From assembly GCF_000312485.1 (NCBI RefSeq), contig NZ_HE997650.1:62001-126000 (forward strand): a stretch of 64,000 nucleotides of DNA, read 5' to 3'. The DNA comes from Yersinia massiliensis CCUG 53443. Its GTDB lineage: Bacteria; Pseudomonadota; Gammaproteobacteria; Enterobacterales; Enterobacteriaceae. This document shows positions 22,293-31,382 of the stretch, one piece after another. Position 1 is the first letter of the stretch. The number at the start of each line of letters is the position of its first letter. The notes beneath the pieces were generated by a model, which was not told the origin of the DNA, did not search any database, and saw nothing but the letters and a program-made list of their open reading frames with translations. Both the position numbers and the translations under genes were made by a program.

Positions 22293-22312
22293 TATGAAAC
22301 AGCATTCTATTT
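22293..22312 (-). promoter_or_regulatory. Candidate KdgR operator upstream of kdgM
   Basis: On the minus strand the site reads AAATAGAATGCTGTTTCATA. The half TGTTTCAT is a full match to the KdgR box, and the other half (AGAAT) is a weaker mirror. KdgR represses pectin genes in Dickeya and Yersinia, and kdgM is a known target. Confidence 0.5.
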
Positions 22313-22821
22313 ATTTTGATATAAAGTTCCGAGATCCATGACCGATAGTTCAAAATTAATGACACAAATATCCACTTATGTGACATGGTTCAAAGTAAAT
22401 TAAATTTATGTCATAACAAAGCATTGTAAGTTTTCTGTTATATCGCAGATGTGACAAGGGATTGATGCTATTTTCGGAAGGTAAATTCGCATTAAAAATA
22501 TTGTTGACGCGGTGGGTGATAATATTGTAAGACATTAAAAATATGAAATATAGATTCCAGACCAATATTTTCTCATCGGTATTATTATCAGCCTTAAGTA
22601 CTTTTACATATTTCAAATCCTGCCATCAGATTTTATAAGAAATTACTCAACAGATATTTCTCAGGGCCCGTACTGTAGGAATTATTGCCTAAAGATAAGT
22701 ATGACTTAATAGATAAATAGGGAATATTTCTATTTTTCCCAAAAGACGAAAAAACTGATTTCTAGCCATTGCGCAGCCATAAATACAAAACAAAAACTGA
22801 AAATGAAGGGGGTTACCCAAA

Positions 22822-22966
22822 GACATTGGGGCTACAGCTAGGCAGCCAGCAAGTAAATCCCGATGAGCTGACACTGGTCAGTGATTCGGGTGCGCGAGCG
22901 CAGCTAACAACGCTGTAGCACCAAGGACGAAGGGTAAATGCTGTAGCGTCAAGGATGAAGGGTATA
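22822..22966. repeat. ERIC element (Yersinia-type) with duplicated end
   Basis: The element has the ERIC core GGGTGCGCGAGCGCAGCTAAC, the long inverted repeat ATCCCGATGAGCTGACAC / GTCAGTGATTCGGG and the conserved end GGATGAAGGGTATA. The right end is present twice in tandem: GTAGCACCAAGGACGAAGGGTA, then GTAGCGTCAAGGATGAAGGGTA. The last copy overlaps the 3' end of the hmsP-like gene and supplies its stop codon. Confidence 0.85.
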
Positions 22967-24550
22967 GCGAGACTCAAACTCCTCCTGCGCCAACGCCTCC
23001 GAAAACAAAAAACCCTGCCCACATTGGATGCCATACTGCAGCAACCATTGGCGCTGCTCATCTGTTTCGATCCCTTCGGCCATCACTTTCAACTTCAATA
23101 CTTCAGAAACCGTGACTATAATACGCGCCATTACATCATCTTGTGGCAGGGATTTCACAAAACTCTTATCCAACTTAATCATGTTGATGGGTAAGCTTTT
23201 TAGATGGTTTAGGTACTGTAGGCTCGAATACCCTGTCCCGAAATCATCCAAGGCAATCGACAACCCAAGCTCACGAATTTCACGTAACAGCGTCAGTGCT
23301 TCATCAAGATTCTGTAAACGCGCTGTCTCGGTAATTTCCAAAATGAGTCGATGCGGATCAATAGCATACTGACTGATAAGGGCTTTCAAATGTGGGAGGA
23401 ACTGATCGCTCTGTACCTGTAAGCCTGAAATATTGACCGCAAGCGACAAGGTAATTCCTCGCGCCTTCCAGTCGGCCATAATACGGCACGCTTCTTCCAG
23501 CACCCAACTGCCCAGCGGCACCATTGCACCACTTTCTTCTGCTGCGTGGACAAACTCGGCTGGTAACCGGTAGTGCCCATCAGGCTGACGCCAGCGCAGT
23601 AACGCTTCCGCTCCGACAACCCGTTGTTCTGACATATTCCATTGCGGTTGCAAAAACAGGACGAAATCACCCTCTTCAATGGCCCGCAAAATATCGTTTT
23701 TCTGTGACAGTCGCCGTTGTATTTCTTCTGCAAAATACGGGTCGGATAAGTCAGCAACCGGATAACGAGTATTGATACGGTTCATGTCCGTATAGGCTTG
23801 CGCTAAGAGTTGCTGGTTACGATTATAATTGTGTACCAGTACCCCTAACTCATCATCTTGATGGTGAGCAGGTAAAGTCAGTTGGTGATTAAGCACGCCT
23901 TGCTGGCCCATTCTTTCCAACTCTTTCGCCATCGCGCGTAGTGGATGAATAATGAGGCGATTAATACACCAAGCGATAGAAACTGAGAGCACCAATGCCA
24001 ACAACAGATAGGTCGATAGCATGGCTGACAGCGCGCTGAGAATAAACTGATAGATTCGGTACGAATCCGCACGCAAGACTAAATGTGCCAAGGGCTGTGG
24101 ATTCGCAGATACCCGCTCCAGTGCATACAGGGGAACAGTTATTTCTACCGGTAGATAAAAAATACGTTTTGCCCAACGAGGTACTGGCCGCTCAGTGGGA
24201 AAGTTAGCGTGTAACACCTGAATTTGGTTAGGCAAAATAACTTCAGCGCGGCTGAGAATACCTATCGGCAATAGGCTATTGAGGATTTTTTTTGCTTGGG
24301 GGATATCAACGCTTAATACCGCTTCAGACAAGGGTTGGCGCACGGAATAGGCAATGCTCTCCAGTTGCCTGGCGTAATCATCCTTGCGCTGTTGCACAAA
24401 GTGAAATAACTGAAGGACGATAAAAATACAGATGGTGACCAATGCAACAACAGCCACTGCCGCCATTTGTTTAATCGTTAATGAACGCCTTACCCGCAAA
24501 CTCGCTCTCCGCCCAATGCCGACTGAATAAAAAAATGGTGGCCACGTCAT
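22949..24550 (-). CDS. hmsP: HmsP-like c-di-GMP phosphodiesterase lacking the GGDEF domain
   Basis: An inner-membrane EAL protein related to Yersinia HmsP and E. coli PdeK, which degrade c-di-GMP and limit biofilm. Of 533 residues, about 30-50 and 168-200 are membrane segments flanking a periplasmic domain. A HAMP region (about 195-250) and an EAL domain (about 285-530) follow. The EAL residues are complete: EAL at 315-317, Asn373, Glu405, DDFGTGYSS from Asp435, Lys459 and Glu492. The degenerate GGDEF domain that should follow HAMP is missing: RYPVADLSD (start of GGDEF) joins directly to DPYFAEEIQ (start of the EAL linker) near residue 270. The last codons (YTLHP, stop) lie in an ERIC element. 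A TTG start at 24499 with a GGAGAG site is an alternative (516 residues). Confidence 0.85.
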   Translation of the reverse strand: MTWPPFFYSVGIGRRASLRVRRSLTIKQMAAVAVVALVTICIFIVLQLFHFVQQRKDDYARQLESIAYSVRQPLSEAVLSVDIPQAKKILNSLLPIGILSRAEVILPNQIQVLHANFPTERPVPRWAKRIFYLPVEITVPLYALERVSANPQPLAHLVLRADSYRIYQFILSALSAMLSTYLLLALVLSVSIAWCINRLIIHPLRAMAKELERMGQQGVLNHQLTLPAHHQDDELGVLVHNYNRNQQLLAQAYTDMNRINTRYPVADLSDPYFAEEIQRRLSQKNDILRAIEEGDFVLFLQPQWNMSEQRVVGAEALLRWRQPDGHYRLPAEFVHAAEESGAMVPLGSWVLEEACRIMADWKARGITLSLAVNISGLQVQSDQFLPHLKALISQYAIDPHRLILEITETARLQNLDEALTLLREIRELGLSIALDDFGTGYSSLQYLNHLKSLPINMIKLDKSFVKSLPQDDVMARIIVTVSEVLKLKVMAEGIETDEQRQWLLQYGIQCGQGFLFSEALAQEEFESRYTLHP

Positions 24551-24662
24551 AGGCTACCCGTCGATTCTGTCTGAGTATACTCGATCGCTTTCAGATTTTA
24601 TCCGGTGATAAAAGACCGGAATGGAAGAATACCGTGGGTTTCAGTGTTTTCCTATCATGATC

Positions 24663-24703
24663 ACCACATCAGAGTGCAATTTCTCACTCTGATGTGGTTT
24701 TTT
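24663..24703 (+). terminator. Strong hairpin with T-run on the plus strand
   Basis: A perfect 14-base stem (ACCACATCAGAGTG / CACTCTGATGTGGT) has an 8-base loop and runs into six T on the plus strand. No plus-strand gene precedes it. On the minus strand (after dppF) there is no T-run, although the stem could still end dpp transcription. Confidence 0.75.
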
Positions 24704-24795
24704 CACACAAAACAATACAGCAAAGGGCCTAAAACCAGTGCGTGGCACTCACAGTGACATCGCTTCGGCCCCCATGGCCAGATAACCTCTTGAGC

Positions 24796-25821
24796 TTAGC
24801 TGGCTTTTTCCGCTTCATCCTGATCAACGGCAAAACAAGCCACCATTTGGTCACCATACTGTTTCAGTTGCGGCTGTAACTGAGTACAGGTCCCAAAGGC
24901 CCGACGGCAACGCGCATTAAACGCGCAGCCTGGGGGTGGGCTCATTGGGCTTGGTAACTCGCCCGTCAACTTAATACGTTCACGTCGCATATCGGGATTG
25001 AGCCGTGGTGTCGCGGATAGCAATGCTTGCGTGTAAGGATGACGTGGATTGTTAAAAATGGCCTCTTTACTGCCTTTTTCAACACAACGCCCCAAGTACA
25101 TCACCATCACTTCATCAGCAATATGTTCAACCACGGACAGATCATGGGAGATAAAGACGTAAGACAGCCCCAGTTCCTGCTGTAAATCCATCATCAGGTT
25201 CAAGACCTGCGCTCGCACTGATACATCCAGTGCTGAGACAGGTTCATCCGCAATCACCACATCAGGATTCAACATTAAGCCGCGCGCGATCGCGATACGT
25301 TGGCGCTGACCACCAGAGAACATATGAGGATAACGGTCATAGTGCTCGGTTTTCAGGCCGACCTTCGCCATCATCGCCAATGTTTTTTCGCGGCGCTCTT
25401 TGCTGCTGAGCTTGGTATTGATTTGCAGCGGCTCTTCCAGAATTTGCCCCACTTTCTTACGCGGGTTCAACGAACCATAGGGGTTCTGGAACACAATCTG
25501 GATTTTCTGACGACGCAGTTTTTCCGCACTTTCATCCGGCTTGAGCAGATCCTGCCCTTGGTAATAAAGCTCACCGCCCGTCGGGATTTCAATCATGGTC
25601 AGTAAGCGGCCCAGCGTGGATTTACCACAACCAGACTCCCCCACCACGGCCAAGGTTTTGCCCCGCTCTAAGGTGAATGAAACACCATCAAGTGCTTTCA
25701 CCAAGCGTTCTGGCGCGAATAAACCTTTCTTGACCGGATAGTATTTTTTCAGGTCAATGGCCTGTAACAAGGGCTTAGCGCCTTGGGATTCTGGTTTCAT
25801 TTCGGTGTTATTCTGGCTCAT
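24796..25821 (-). CDS. dppF: Dipeptide ABC transporter ATP-binding protein DppF
   Basis: One of two ATPases that power the Dpp dipeptide (and, in E. coli, heme) importer at the inner-membrane cytoplasmic face. The 341-residue protein has Walker [10 protein letters not shown], signature LSGGQRQR (here FSGGQRQR), and Walker [12 protein letters not shown]. The C-terminal oligopeptide-transporter extension has the iron-sulfur-type cysteines ([17 protein letters not shown]). It overlaps dppD by 4 bases and ends the operon dppABCDF. The nearest stem-loop downstream is at 24663-24698. Confidence 0.97.
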   Translation of the reverse strand: MSQNNTEMKPESQGAKPLLQAIDLKKYYPVKKGLFAPERLVKALDGVSFTLERGKTLAVVGESGCGKSTLGRLLTMIEIPTGGELYYQGQDLLKPDESAEKLRRQKIQIVFQNPYGSLNPRKKVGQILEEPLQINTKLSSKERREKTLAMMAKVGLKTEHYDRYPHMFSGGQRQRIAIARGLMLNPDVVIADEPVSALDVSVRAQVLNLMMDLQQELGLSYVFISHDLSVVEHIADEVMVMYLGRCVEKGSKEAIFNNPRHPYTQALLSATPRLNPDMRRERIKLTGELPSPMSPPPGCAFNARCRRAFGTCTQLQPQLKQYGDQMVACFAVDQDEAEKAS

Positions 25822-26798
25822 AGGGTCGGCCTCCCCGCATCATCGAGCGGTGTATGGCATTTAACCTGACGCCCCGCTGGCCCCAACAGTTCAGGCTCTT
25901 CACGGCGGCAACGATCGTTGGCATACGGGCAGCGTGGGTTAAGTAGGCAGCCTTCAGGGCGGTCATACTTACCCGGCACCACACCCGGTAATGAGGCAAG
26001 CCGCGCTTTATCCTGAGCAAACTCCGGTAAGGCACGCAGTAATGCCTGCGTATACGGGTGTCGCGGCGCGCGGAAAATTTCTGATGATTTACCGGTTTCC
26101 ACCACCTGACCGGCATACATCACAATAATGTGATGGGCCGCTTCGGCGACCAGAGCCAAGTCATGGGTAATCAACAACAGCGCCATATTTTCACGCTGCT
26201 GTAATTCCAGCAGTAGCTCAATGATTTGCGCCTGAATGGTCACATCCAGCGCCGTTGTGGGTTCATCAGCGATCAGTAATTTTGGTCGACACGCGATCGC
26301 CATGGCGATCATGACGCGCTGGCTCATCCCGCCAGAAAGCTGGTGCGGATATACGTCCAAACGCGAAGCCGGATCAGGAATACCAACCAATGTGAGCAGG
26401 TCTACCGCACGCTGATGACGCGTTTTACGGTTCCCCCCCTGATGCACCTTCAGCGCTTCCATAATCTGGAAACCGACGGTGTAGCATGGGTTAAGGCTGG
26501 TCATCGGGTCTTGGAAGATCATCGCCACTTCCGAGCCAACTAACTGACGCCGCTCTTTTTCTGAAATCTTGGTCAAGTCGCGGCCATTGAACTCCAGTTT
26601 GTCAGCCATGACTTTGCCGGGGAAATCGATTAACCCCATGATAGCCAGTGAACTGACCGATTTACCGGAGCCAGATTCACCGACAATCCCGACCACCTGC
26701 CCTTGATCAATGCTGTAACTGATACGGTCTACGGCCTTGAACGGCGCACCTTCGTCACCGAAGTGCACCGACAATTTATCTACATTTAAAAGTGCCAT
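25818..26798 (-). CDS. dppD: Dipeptide ABC transporter ATP-binding protein DppD
   Basis: The second ATPase of the Dpp importer, 326 residues (327 in E. coli). It has Walker A GESGSGKS, signature LSGGMSQR and Walker [13 protein letters not shown]. The C-terminal cysteine cluster [22 protein letters not shown] is typical of the oligopeptide/dipeptide ATPases. Its stop codon overlaps the dppF start, so the two are likely coupled. It follows dppC by 15 bases. Confidence 0.97.
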   Translation of the reverse strand: MALLNVDKLSVHFGDEGAPFKAVDRISYSIDQGQVVGIVGESGSGKSVSSLAIMGLIDFPGKVMADKLEFNGRDLTKISEKERRQLVGSEVAMIFQDPMTSLNPCYTVGFQIMEALKVHQGGNRKTRHQRAVDLLTLVGIPDPASRLDVYPHQLSGGMSQRVMIAMAIACRPKLLIADEPTTALDVTIQAQIIELLLELQQRENMALLLITHDLALVAEAAHHIIVMYAGQVVETGKSSEIFRAPRHPYTQALLRALPEFAQDKARLASLPGVVPGKYDRPEGCLLNPRCPYANDRCRREEPELLGPAGRQVKCHTPLDDAGRPTL

Positions 26799-26813
26799 CT
26801 CTCTCTACCTCTG

Positions 26814-27716
26814 TTACTGCTTGAGTTTGGGGTCGAGAGCATCACGCAGGCCGTCCCCCATCAGGTTAAACGCTAGAACCGTTAGCAAGATCGCCACACC
26901 TGGGAAGGTCACGACCCACCAAGCGCTTTGAGCGAACTGCAACACGTCAGAGAGCATGGTGCCCCATTCCGGTGTTGGCGGTTGCGCACCCATGCCAAGG
27001 AAGCCGAGAGCGGCCATATCGAGAATAGCGTTAGAGAAGCCGAGAGATGCCTGCACAATTAATGGCGCGAGGCAGTTGGGTAAGATATTGATAAACATTT
27101 GGCGCAAGTCACTCGCACCTGCCACTCTTGAGGCCGTGACATAGTCTCGGTTGACCTCAACCAGCACGGCTGCGCGGGTTAACCGCACATAATGTGGCAA
27201 AGCGACGAAGGTGAGCGCTAACGAAGCGTTGACAATGGAAGGCCCGAATACCGCCACCAAGACAAGTGCCAGTAACAAACTTGGCAATGCCAGCATGATA
27301 TCGACAATACGCATGATAATGGCATCGACGACGCCGCCAAAATACCCAGCCAGTAAACCGAAAATGACGCCCATCACTAACGACAGCACAACGACCAGAC
27401 AGCCGACTAACAGCGAGAGTCGTGCGCCATACATCAAGCGGGATAAGACATCGCGGCCCACATCATCAGTACCGAGAATAAACTTCCAACTGCCGCCCTC
27501 TTCCCAGACTGGCGGTTTCAACAACGCATCGCGAAATTGCTCTGCTGGCCCGTGCGGGGCAAGCCAAGTCGCACCGGCGGCAATAACCAGCATGATAATG
27601 ATGTAAAACAGGCCGATAACAGCCCCTTTGTTGCGCTTGAAATAATGCCAAAACTCCTGCAAAGGAGTCATCGGCTTCGGCGCACTTTTTACTGCAGACT
27701 CAGTAAGTTGAGACAT
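26814..27716 (-). CDS. dppC: Dipeptide ABC transporter permease DppC
   Basis: An inner-membrane permease subunit of 300 residues with an N-terminal extension and about six transmembrane helices. The ABC permease EAA loop is near the C-terminal third (VAGASDLRQMFINILPNCLAPL). It pairs with DppB to form the translocation channel. The conserved FILGTDDVGRDVLSRLMYGAR segment after the first helix is typical of the OppC/DppC family. It is separated from dppB by 10 bases. Confidence 0.97.
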   Translation of the reverse strand: MSQLTESAVKSAPKPMTPLQEFWHYFKRNKGAVIGLFYIIIMLVIAAGATWLAPHGPAEQFRDALLKPPVWEEGGSWKFILGTDDVGRDVLSRLMYGARLSLLVGCLVVVLSLVMGVIFGLLAGYFGGVVDAIIMRIVDIMLALPSLLLALVLVAVFGPSIVNASLALTFVALPHYVRLTRAAVLVEVNRDYVTASRVAGASDLRQMFINILPNCLAPLIVQASLGFSNAILDMAALGFLGMGAQPPTPEWGTMLSDVLQFAQSAWWVVTFPGVAILLTVLAFNLMGDGLRDALDPKLKQ

Positions 27717-27726
27717 TCTGCGCCCC

Positions 27727-28746
27727 TTATTTCTTGTGACGAATACGCGGGTTAACTACGCCATAGAGCACATCTACCAGCAAGTTAACTAAAATAATCA
27801 TGATAGCGACCAGCAACACACCACCTTGTACCACTGGGTAGTCGCGACGCTGCAATGCGTCCATCAACCAGCGGCCTAACCCCGGCCAAGAGAAGATGGT
27901 TTCAGTCAAAATCGCCCCAGCTAACATGGTACCGACTTGCAGACCAATGACCGTGACGACAGGCAGTAAGGCATTACGCAAAGCATGCACCACAATCACG
28001 CGCATCCGGCTCAAGCCCTTAGCCCGTGCCGTACGGATATAGTCTTCGCCCAGTACTTCCAACATGGAGGAACGGGTCATACGCACGATGACGGCTAAAG
28101 GAATGGTGCCCAAGACGATGGCCGGTAGAATCATATGCATCACGGCATCTTTAAAATCACCCGGTTCGCCCCAAACAAAGGTGTCTATCAGCATGAAACC
28201 GGTGAGCGGTAGGCTGTCATCAAGGAATACGGTATCACTGACTCGCCCTGAGACAGGGGTCAGGTTCCATTGCACCGACACCAGCATGATCAGCATGATG
28301 CCCCACCAGAAGATAGGCATTGAGTAGCCCGTCAGGGAGACGCCTACTGCAGTATGATCGAATATTGAACCCCGCTTGACGGCAGCTAACACTCCAACCG
28401 GAATCCCCACGGCGATGGCAAACAGCATCGCGCAGATCCCAAGTTCCAGCGTCGCTTTAAAGCGCGGGACGAACTCTTCCCATACGGAAATACGGCTTTT
28501 CAGCGAGATGCCGAGGTCACCATGTAATACGCCATTCACATATTGGAAGTATTGTTGATAAAGAGGCTTGTCCAGCCCCATTTCCGCCATGATTTGCGCA
28601 TGACGTTCTGCGGAGATACCGCGTTCCCCAGCCATGATGGTCACCGGGTCGCCGGGGATCATATGGACAAAAGCAAATGTCAGCAACGTAATGCCGATAA
28701 ACGTTGGGATAACTAGCCCCAAACGTCGGAGTATGAACTGCAACAT
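27727..28746 (-). CDS. dppB: Dipeptide ABC transporter permease DppB
   Basis: An inner-membrane permease subunit of 339 residues, the E. coli length. It begins MLQFILRRLGLVIPTFIGIT, with the first helix and the periplasmic MIPGDP motif, then about five more helices. The coupling loop reads EDYIRTARAKGLSRMRVIVV (EAA motif). It follows dppA after a 282-base gap that contains a hairpin. That gap is probably an mRNA processing or attenuation point giving more DppA than permease. Confidence 0.97.
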   Translation of the reverse strand: MLQFILRRLGLVIPTFIGITLLTFAFVHMIPGDPVTIMAGERGISAERHAQIMAEMGLDKPLYQQYFQYVNGVLHGDLGISLKSRISVWEEFVPRFKATLELGICAMLFAIAVGIPVGVLAAVKRGSIFDHTAVGVSLTGYSMPIFWWGIMLIMLVSVQWNLTPVSGRVSDTVFLDDSLPLTGFMLIDTFVWGEPGDFKDAVMHMILPAIVLGTIPLAVIVRMTRSSMLEVLGEDYIRTARAKGLSRMRVIVVHALRNALLPVVTVIGLQVGTMLAGAILTETIFSWPGLGRWLMDALQRRDYPVVQGGVLLVAIMIILVNLLVDVLYGVVNPRIRHKK

Positions 28747-28978
28747 ATCCCGAACTCTCTGTGTAGAATGCCAAGCTGCTCGTGGGCAACCCAGCTTATT
28801 AAACCCATCCCATTAGGCTATTTTGTGCATCATTTTGAGAGAACAGTGCTCATCACCGTCACGTATAAGGTGTTTCGGTGCTTGGGCGCAATCCATGCTC
28901 AAAATTACGGCGACAATGACACTTATTAGGAGAGGTTATATGGCTCACATCTGTATCTGTCTTAACCTAAACAAAGAA

Positions 28979-29011
28979 ACCGGTGAACATGCAGCTTGCA
29001 CATCCACCGGT
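28979..29011 (-). terminator. Hairpin between dppA and dppB
   Basis: The perfect 7-base arms ACCGGTG and CACCGGT enclose a 19-base loop, 17 bases after the dppA stop. It probably reduces read-through into dppBCDF or stabilises dppA mRNA. Confidence 0.5.
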
Positions 29012-29028
29012 CAACTACTCGGTTAAAA

Positions 29029-30636
29029 TTAATCCAGTGACACGTTCTCGAAATGGTGTTTACCTAACGGATCAACAACATAGCCTTTCACTTCTTTACG
29101 CACTGGCTCGTATACCGTTGAGTGAGCAACAATCAGCGCTGGCGCTTGATCATGCATAACAACCTGAGCTTGTTTGTAAAGCGCGACACGCTTGTCATGA
29201 TCAGACTCAGCACGGGCTGGCTGGATCACGTCTTCGAACGGCTTATAACACCACTTGGAATAGTTAGAACCTTGTTTGGCCGCATCACAGCTGAACAGGG
29301 TAGCGAAGAAGTTATCTGGGTCCCCATTGTCCCCGGTCCAACCCATCATCACCGTTTCATGCTCGCCGTCTTTAGCACGTTTGAGGTATTCGCCCCACTC
29401 GTAGGTAACAATCTTGGCTTTCACGCCCACTTTCGCCCAGTCAGACTGGATCATTTCAGCCATACGACGTGCATTCGGGTTGTACGGACGTTGAACTGGC
29501 ATTGCCCACAGGTCGATGGAGAAACCATCTGGTAAACCTGCTTCTTTTAACAGCTCTTTCGCTTTAGCGGGATCATAAGCGTAATCTTTTACATCATCGT
29601 TGTAGCCCCACATTGTTGGTGGGATCAGGTTCTTAGCCGCTTGGCCAGCACCCTGATAAACCGCATCGATAATGGCTTCTTTGTTGACAGCCATGGTTAA
29701 CGCTTGGCGAACCTTAACGTTATCCAGTGGTTTTTTCTCAACGTTGAAAGAGAGGTAACCAACGTTCAGGCCAGGCTGCTCCATCAGGTTGATGGTTTTA
29801 TCTTCTTTCATGCGAGCGATGTCAGCAGGGTTAGGGTACGGCATAACCTGACATTCGTTTTTCTGCAATTTAGCGTAACGCACTGATGCATCTGGGGTGA
29901 TAGAGAAGACCAGACGATCAATTTTTGGTTTAGTCCCCCAGTAGCCATCAAATGCTTTGTACAGGATACGGGAGTCTTTTTGATACTGCTGCAACTGGAA
30001 CGGGCCAGTACCGATTGGGTTCAAATCGACTTTTTCTGGTGTACCGGCTTTCAGCATATTGTCCGCATATTCGGCAGACAAGATTGACGCAAAGTCCATC
30101 GCCAAGTCAGCCAAGAATGGTGATTCTGGGCGGGCCAGCTCGAAACGAACTGTGTTGTCGTCAACTTTAACGATATTGGTGATCAAATCACCCATCCCCA
30201 TACCTTGGAAGTATTCATAGCTGCCGCCAGACACTTTATGGTACGGATGTTTATCATCTTTCTGACGCATGAAGGAATAAATCACATCGTCAGCATTGAA
30301 ATCACGAGTAGGTTTGAATTCTTTGTTATCTTGCCACTTCACGCCTTTGCGCAGGTGGAAGGTATAGCTCTTACCATCTTCACTGACTTCCCACTTCTCA
30401 GCCAGACCCGGTTCAATTTCGGTTGTCCCGAGTTTGAATTCAACCAGACGGTTGTAGATAGGAACGGAGCTTGCGTCATAGGTTGTGCCCGAAGTAAAGA
30501 GCTGCGGGTTGAAACCTTCTGGTGAACCCTCAGAACAATATACTAATGTTTTCGCCTGTACACTGGCCGCTACGGTCAGTGCAATCAGCCCAATACCGAA
30601 TTTCAGTATCCCTGTTTTTCCCAAGGAAATCGTCAT
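29029..30636 (-). CDS. dppA: Periplasmic dipeptide-binding protein DppA
   Basis: The solute-binding component of the Dpp importer, 535 residues (E. coli 535). It has a signal peptide (about 28 residues ending SVQAKT) and the SBP family-5 signature in the region VEFKLGTTEIEPGLAEKWEV. It binds dipeptides in the periplasm and, in E. coli, also mediates dipeptide chemotaxis and heme uptake. It is the first gene of dppABCDF. The 5' leader contains a C/A-rich GcvB-type target 18-37 bases before the ATG, so strong repression by GcvB is likely. Confidence 0.98.
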   Translation of the reverse strand: MTISLGKTGILKFGIGLIALTVAASVQAKTLVYCSEGSPEGFNPQLFTSGTTYDASSVPIYNRLVEFKLGTTEIEPGLAEKWEVSEDGKSYTFHLRKGVKWQDNKEFKPTRDFNADDVIYSFMRQKDDKHPYHKVSGGSYEYFQGMGMGDLITNIVKVDDNTVRFELARPESPFLADLAMDFASILSAEYADNMLKAGTPEKVDLNPIGTGPFQLQQYQKDSRILYKAFDGYWGTKPKIDRLVFSITPDASVRYAKLQKNECQVMPYPNPADIARMKEDKTINLMEQPGLNVGYLSFNVEKKPLDNVKVRQALTMAVNKEAIIDAVYQGAGQAAKNLIPPTMWGYNDDVKDYAYDPAKAKELLKEAGLPDGFSIDLWAMPVQRPYNPNARRMAEMIQSDWAKVGVKAKIVTYEWGEYLKRAKDGEHETVMMGWTGDNGDPDNFFATLFSCDAAKQGSNYSKWCYKPFEDVIQPARAESDHDKRVALYKQAQVVMHDQAPALIVAHSTVYEPVRKEVKGYVVDPLGKHHFENVSLD

Positions 30637-30653
30637 CGCTTGTGCTCCATTAT

Positions 30654-30673
30654 GGTGATGTGTGTTGTGTGTT
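30654..30673 (-). promoter_or_regulatory. GcvB-type sRNA target in the dppA leader
   Basis: On the minus strand the leader reads AACACACAACACACATCACC just before the GGAG ribosome site. GcvB uses a G/U-rich single-stranded region (R1) to pair with C/A-rich leaders; dppA is one of its established targets in Salmonella and E. coli. The site is seen directly; the pairing is inferred. Confidence 0.65.
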
Positions 30674-31382
30674 CGGCCAGACCCTATAATTTTTTAGCCC
30701 GTTGTCTGTACCGTTTTGGCTTATTCGCCGCAGGGATGCGGGATTGAGGTGCCGGATAAATCTTATCGCGACCACAATTTTTGGTGCGTGGAATCACCCA
30801 AATTGCACTCTATTACTCGCCCTGAGGCTACCAATTTGGCAACAGTTGATGGCAACGTCAATACGGTCTACAAGGATTTATCAAGACAATGAGAAACAGC
30901 ATGCAAACATAAAAAAACTTTCCGTTAACATTATTAGCATGAAAAATTGTGCTAGCAGTGCTATTCCAGCCAAATTAACTAGGTAATTAAAATTAAGCAG
31001 TGGTAACGCCCAATGACAAAGCAAAAAACTTTGTTGCTAAATGATGCTTAACCGTTCAGATTTTTTTGTAATCTCGACAGAAAACAGGAGGAAATGCTGC
31101 TGTTACAGCCGATAAGTGACGTGAGCACTGTCACATTCAGCCATAATCGAACACATCTTGCGTGGCGTTAAAAAAGCAAAACTGACTTGTTCCTTCCCTC
31201 ATTTCCCATGAGAGAGCCTCGATATTCATCCGAAAGCCTCGATATTGAAGAAGAGCACGATAATGGTGCACCAAAATAGGGCTGGGTATTTTTACGGCGT
31301 TAATTGAGGCTCATTCCAGCCCGATATTTCGCCAGAAAATCTGCATAGGGCATCGGTATTGCTTCTGTGATTATAGATAAAT
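30674..31382. other. Intergenic region between dppA and the TpsB-like gene
   Basis: About 710 bases. The left end must hold the dppA promoter; TTATAG (minus strand, about 30683-30688) is a possible -10 element. No supported gene, RNA or terminator was found in the remainder. Confidence 0.5.

Noticed and set aside
28900-29030. Small gene between dppA and dppB (67-codon plus-strand frame)
   Set aside because: It is on the strand opposite to the operon and covers the intercistronic hairpin; no family is recognisable.
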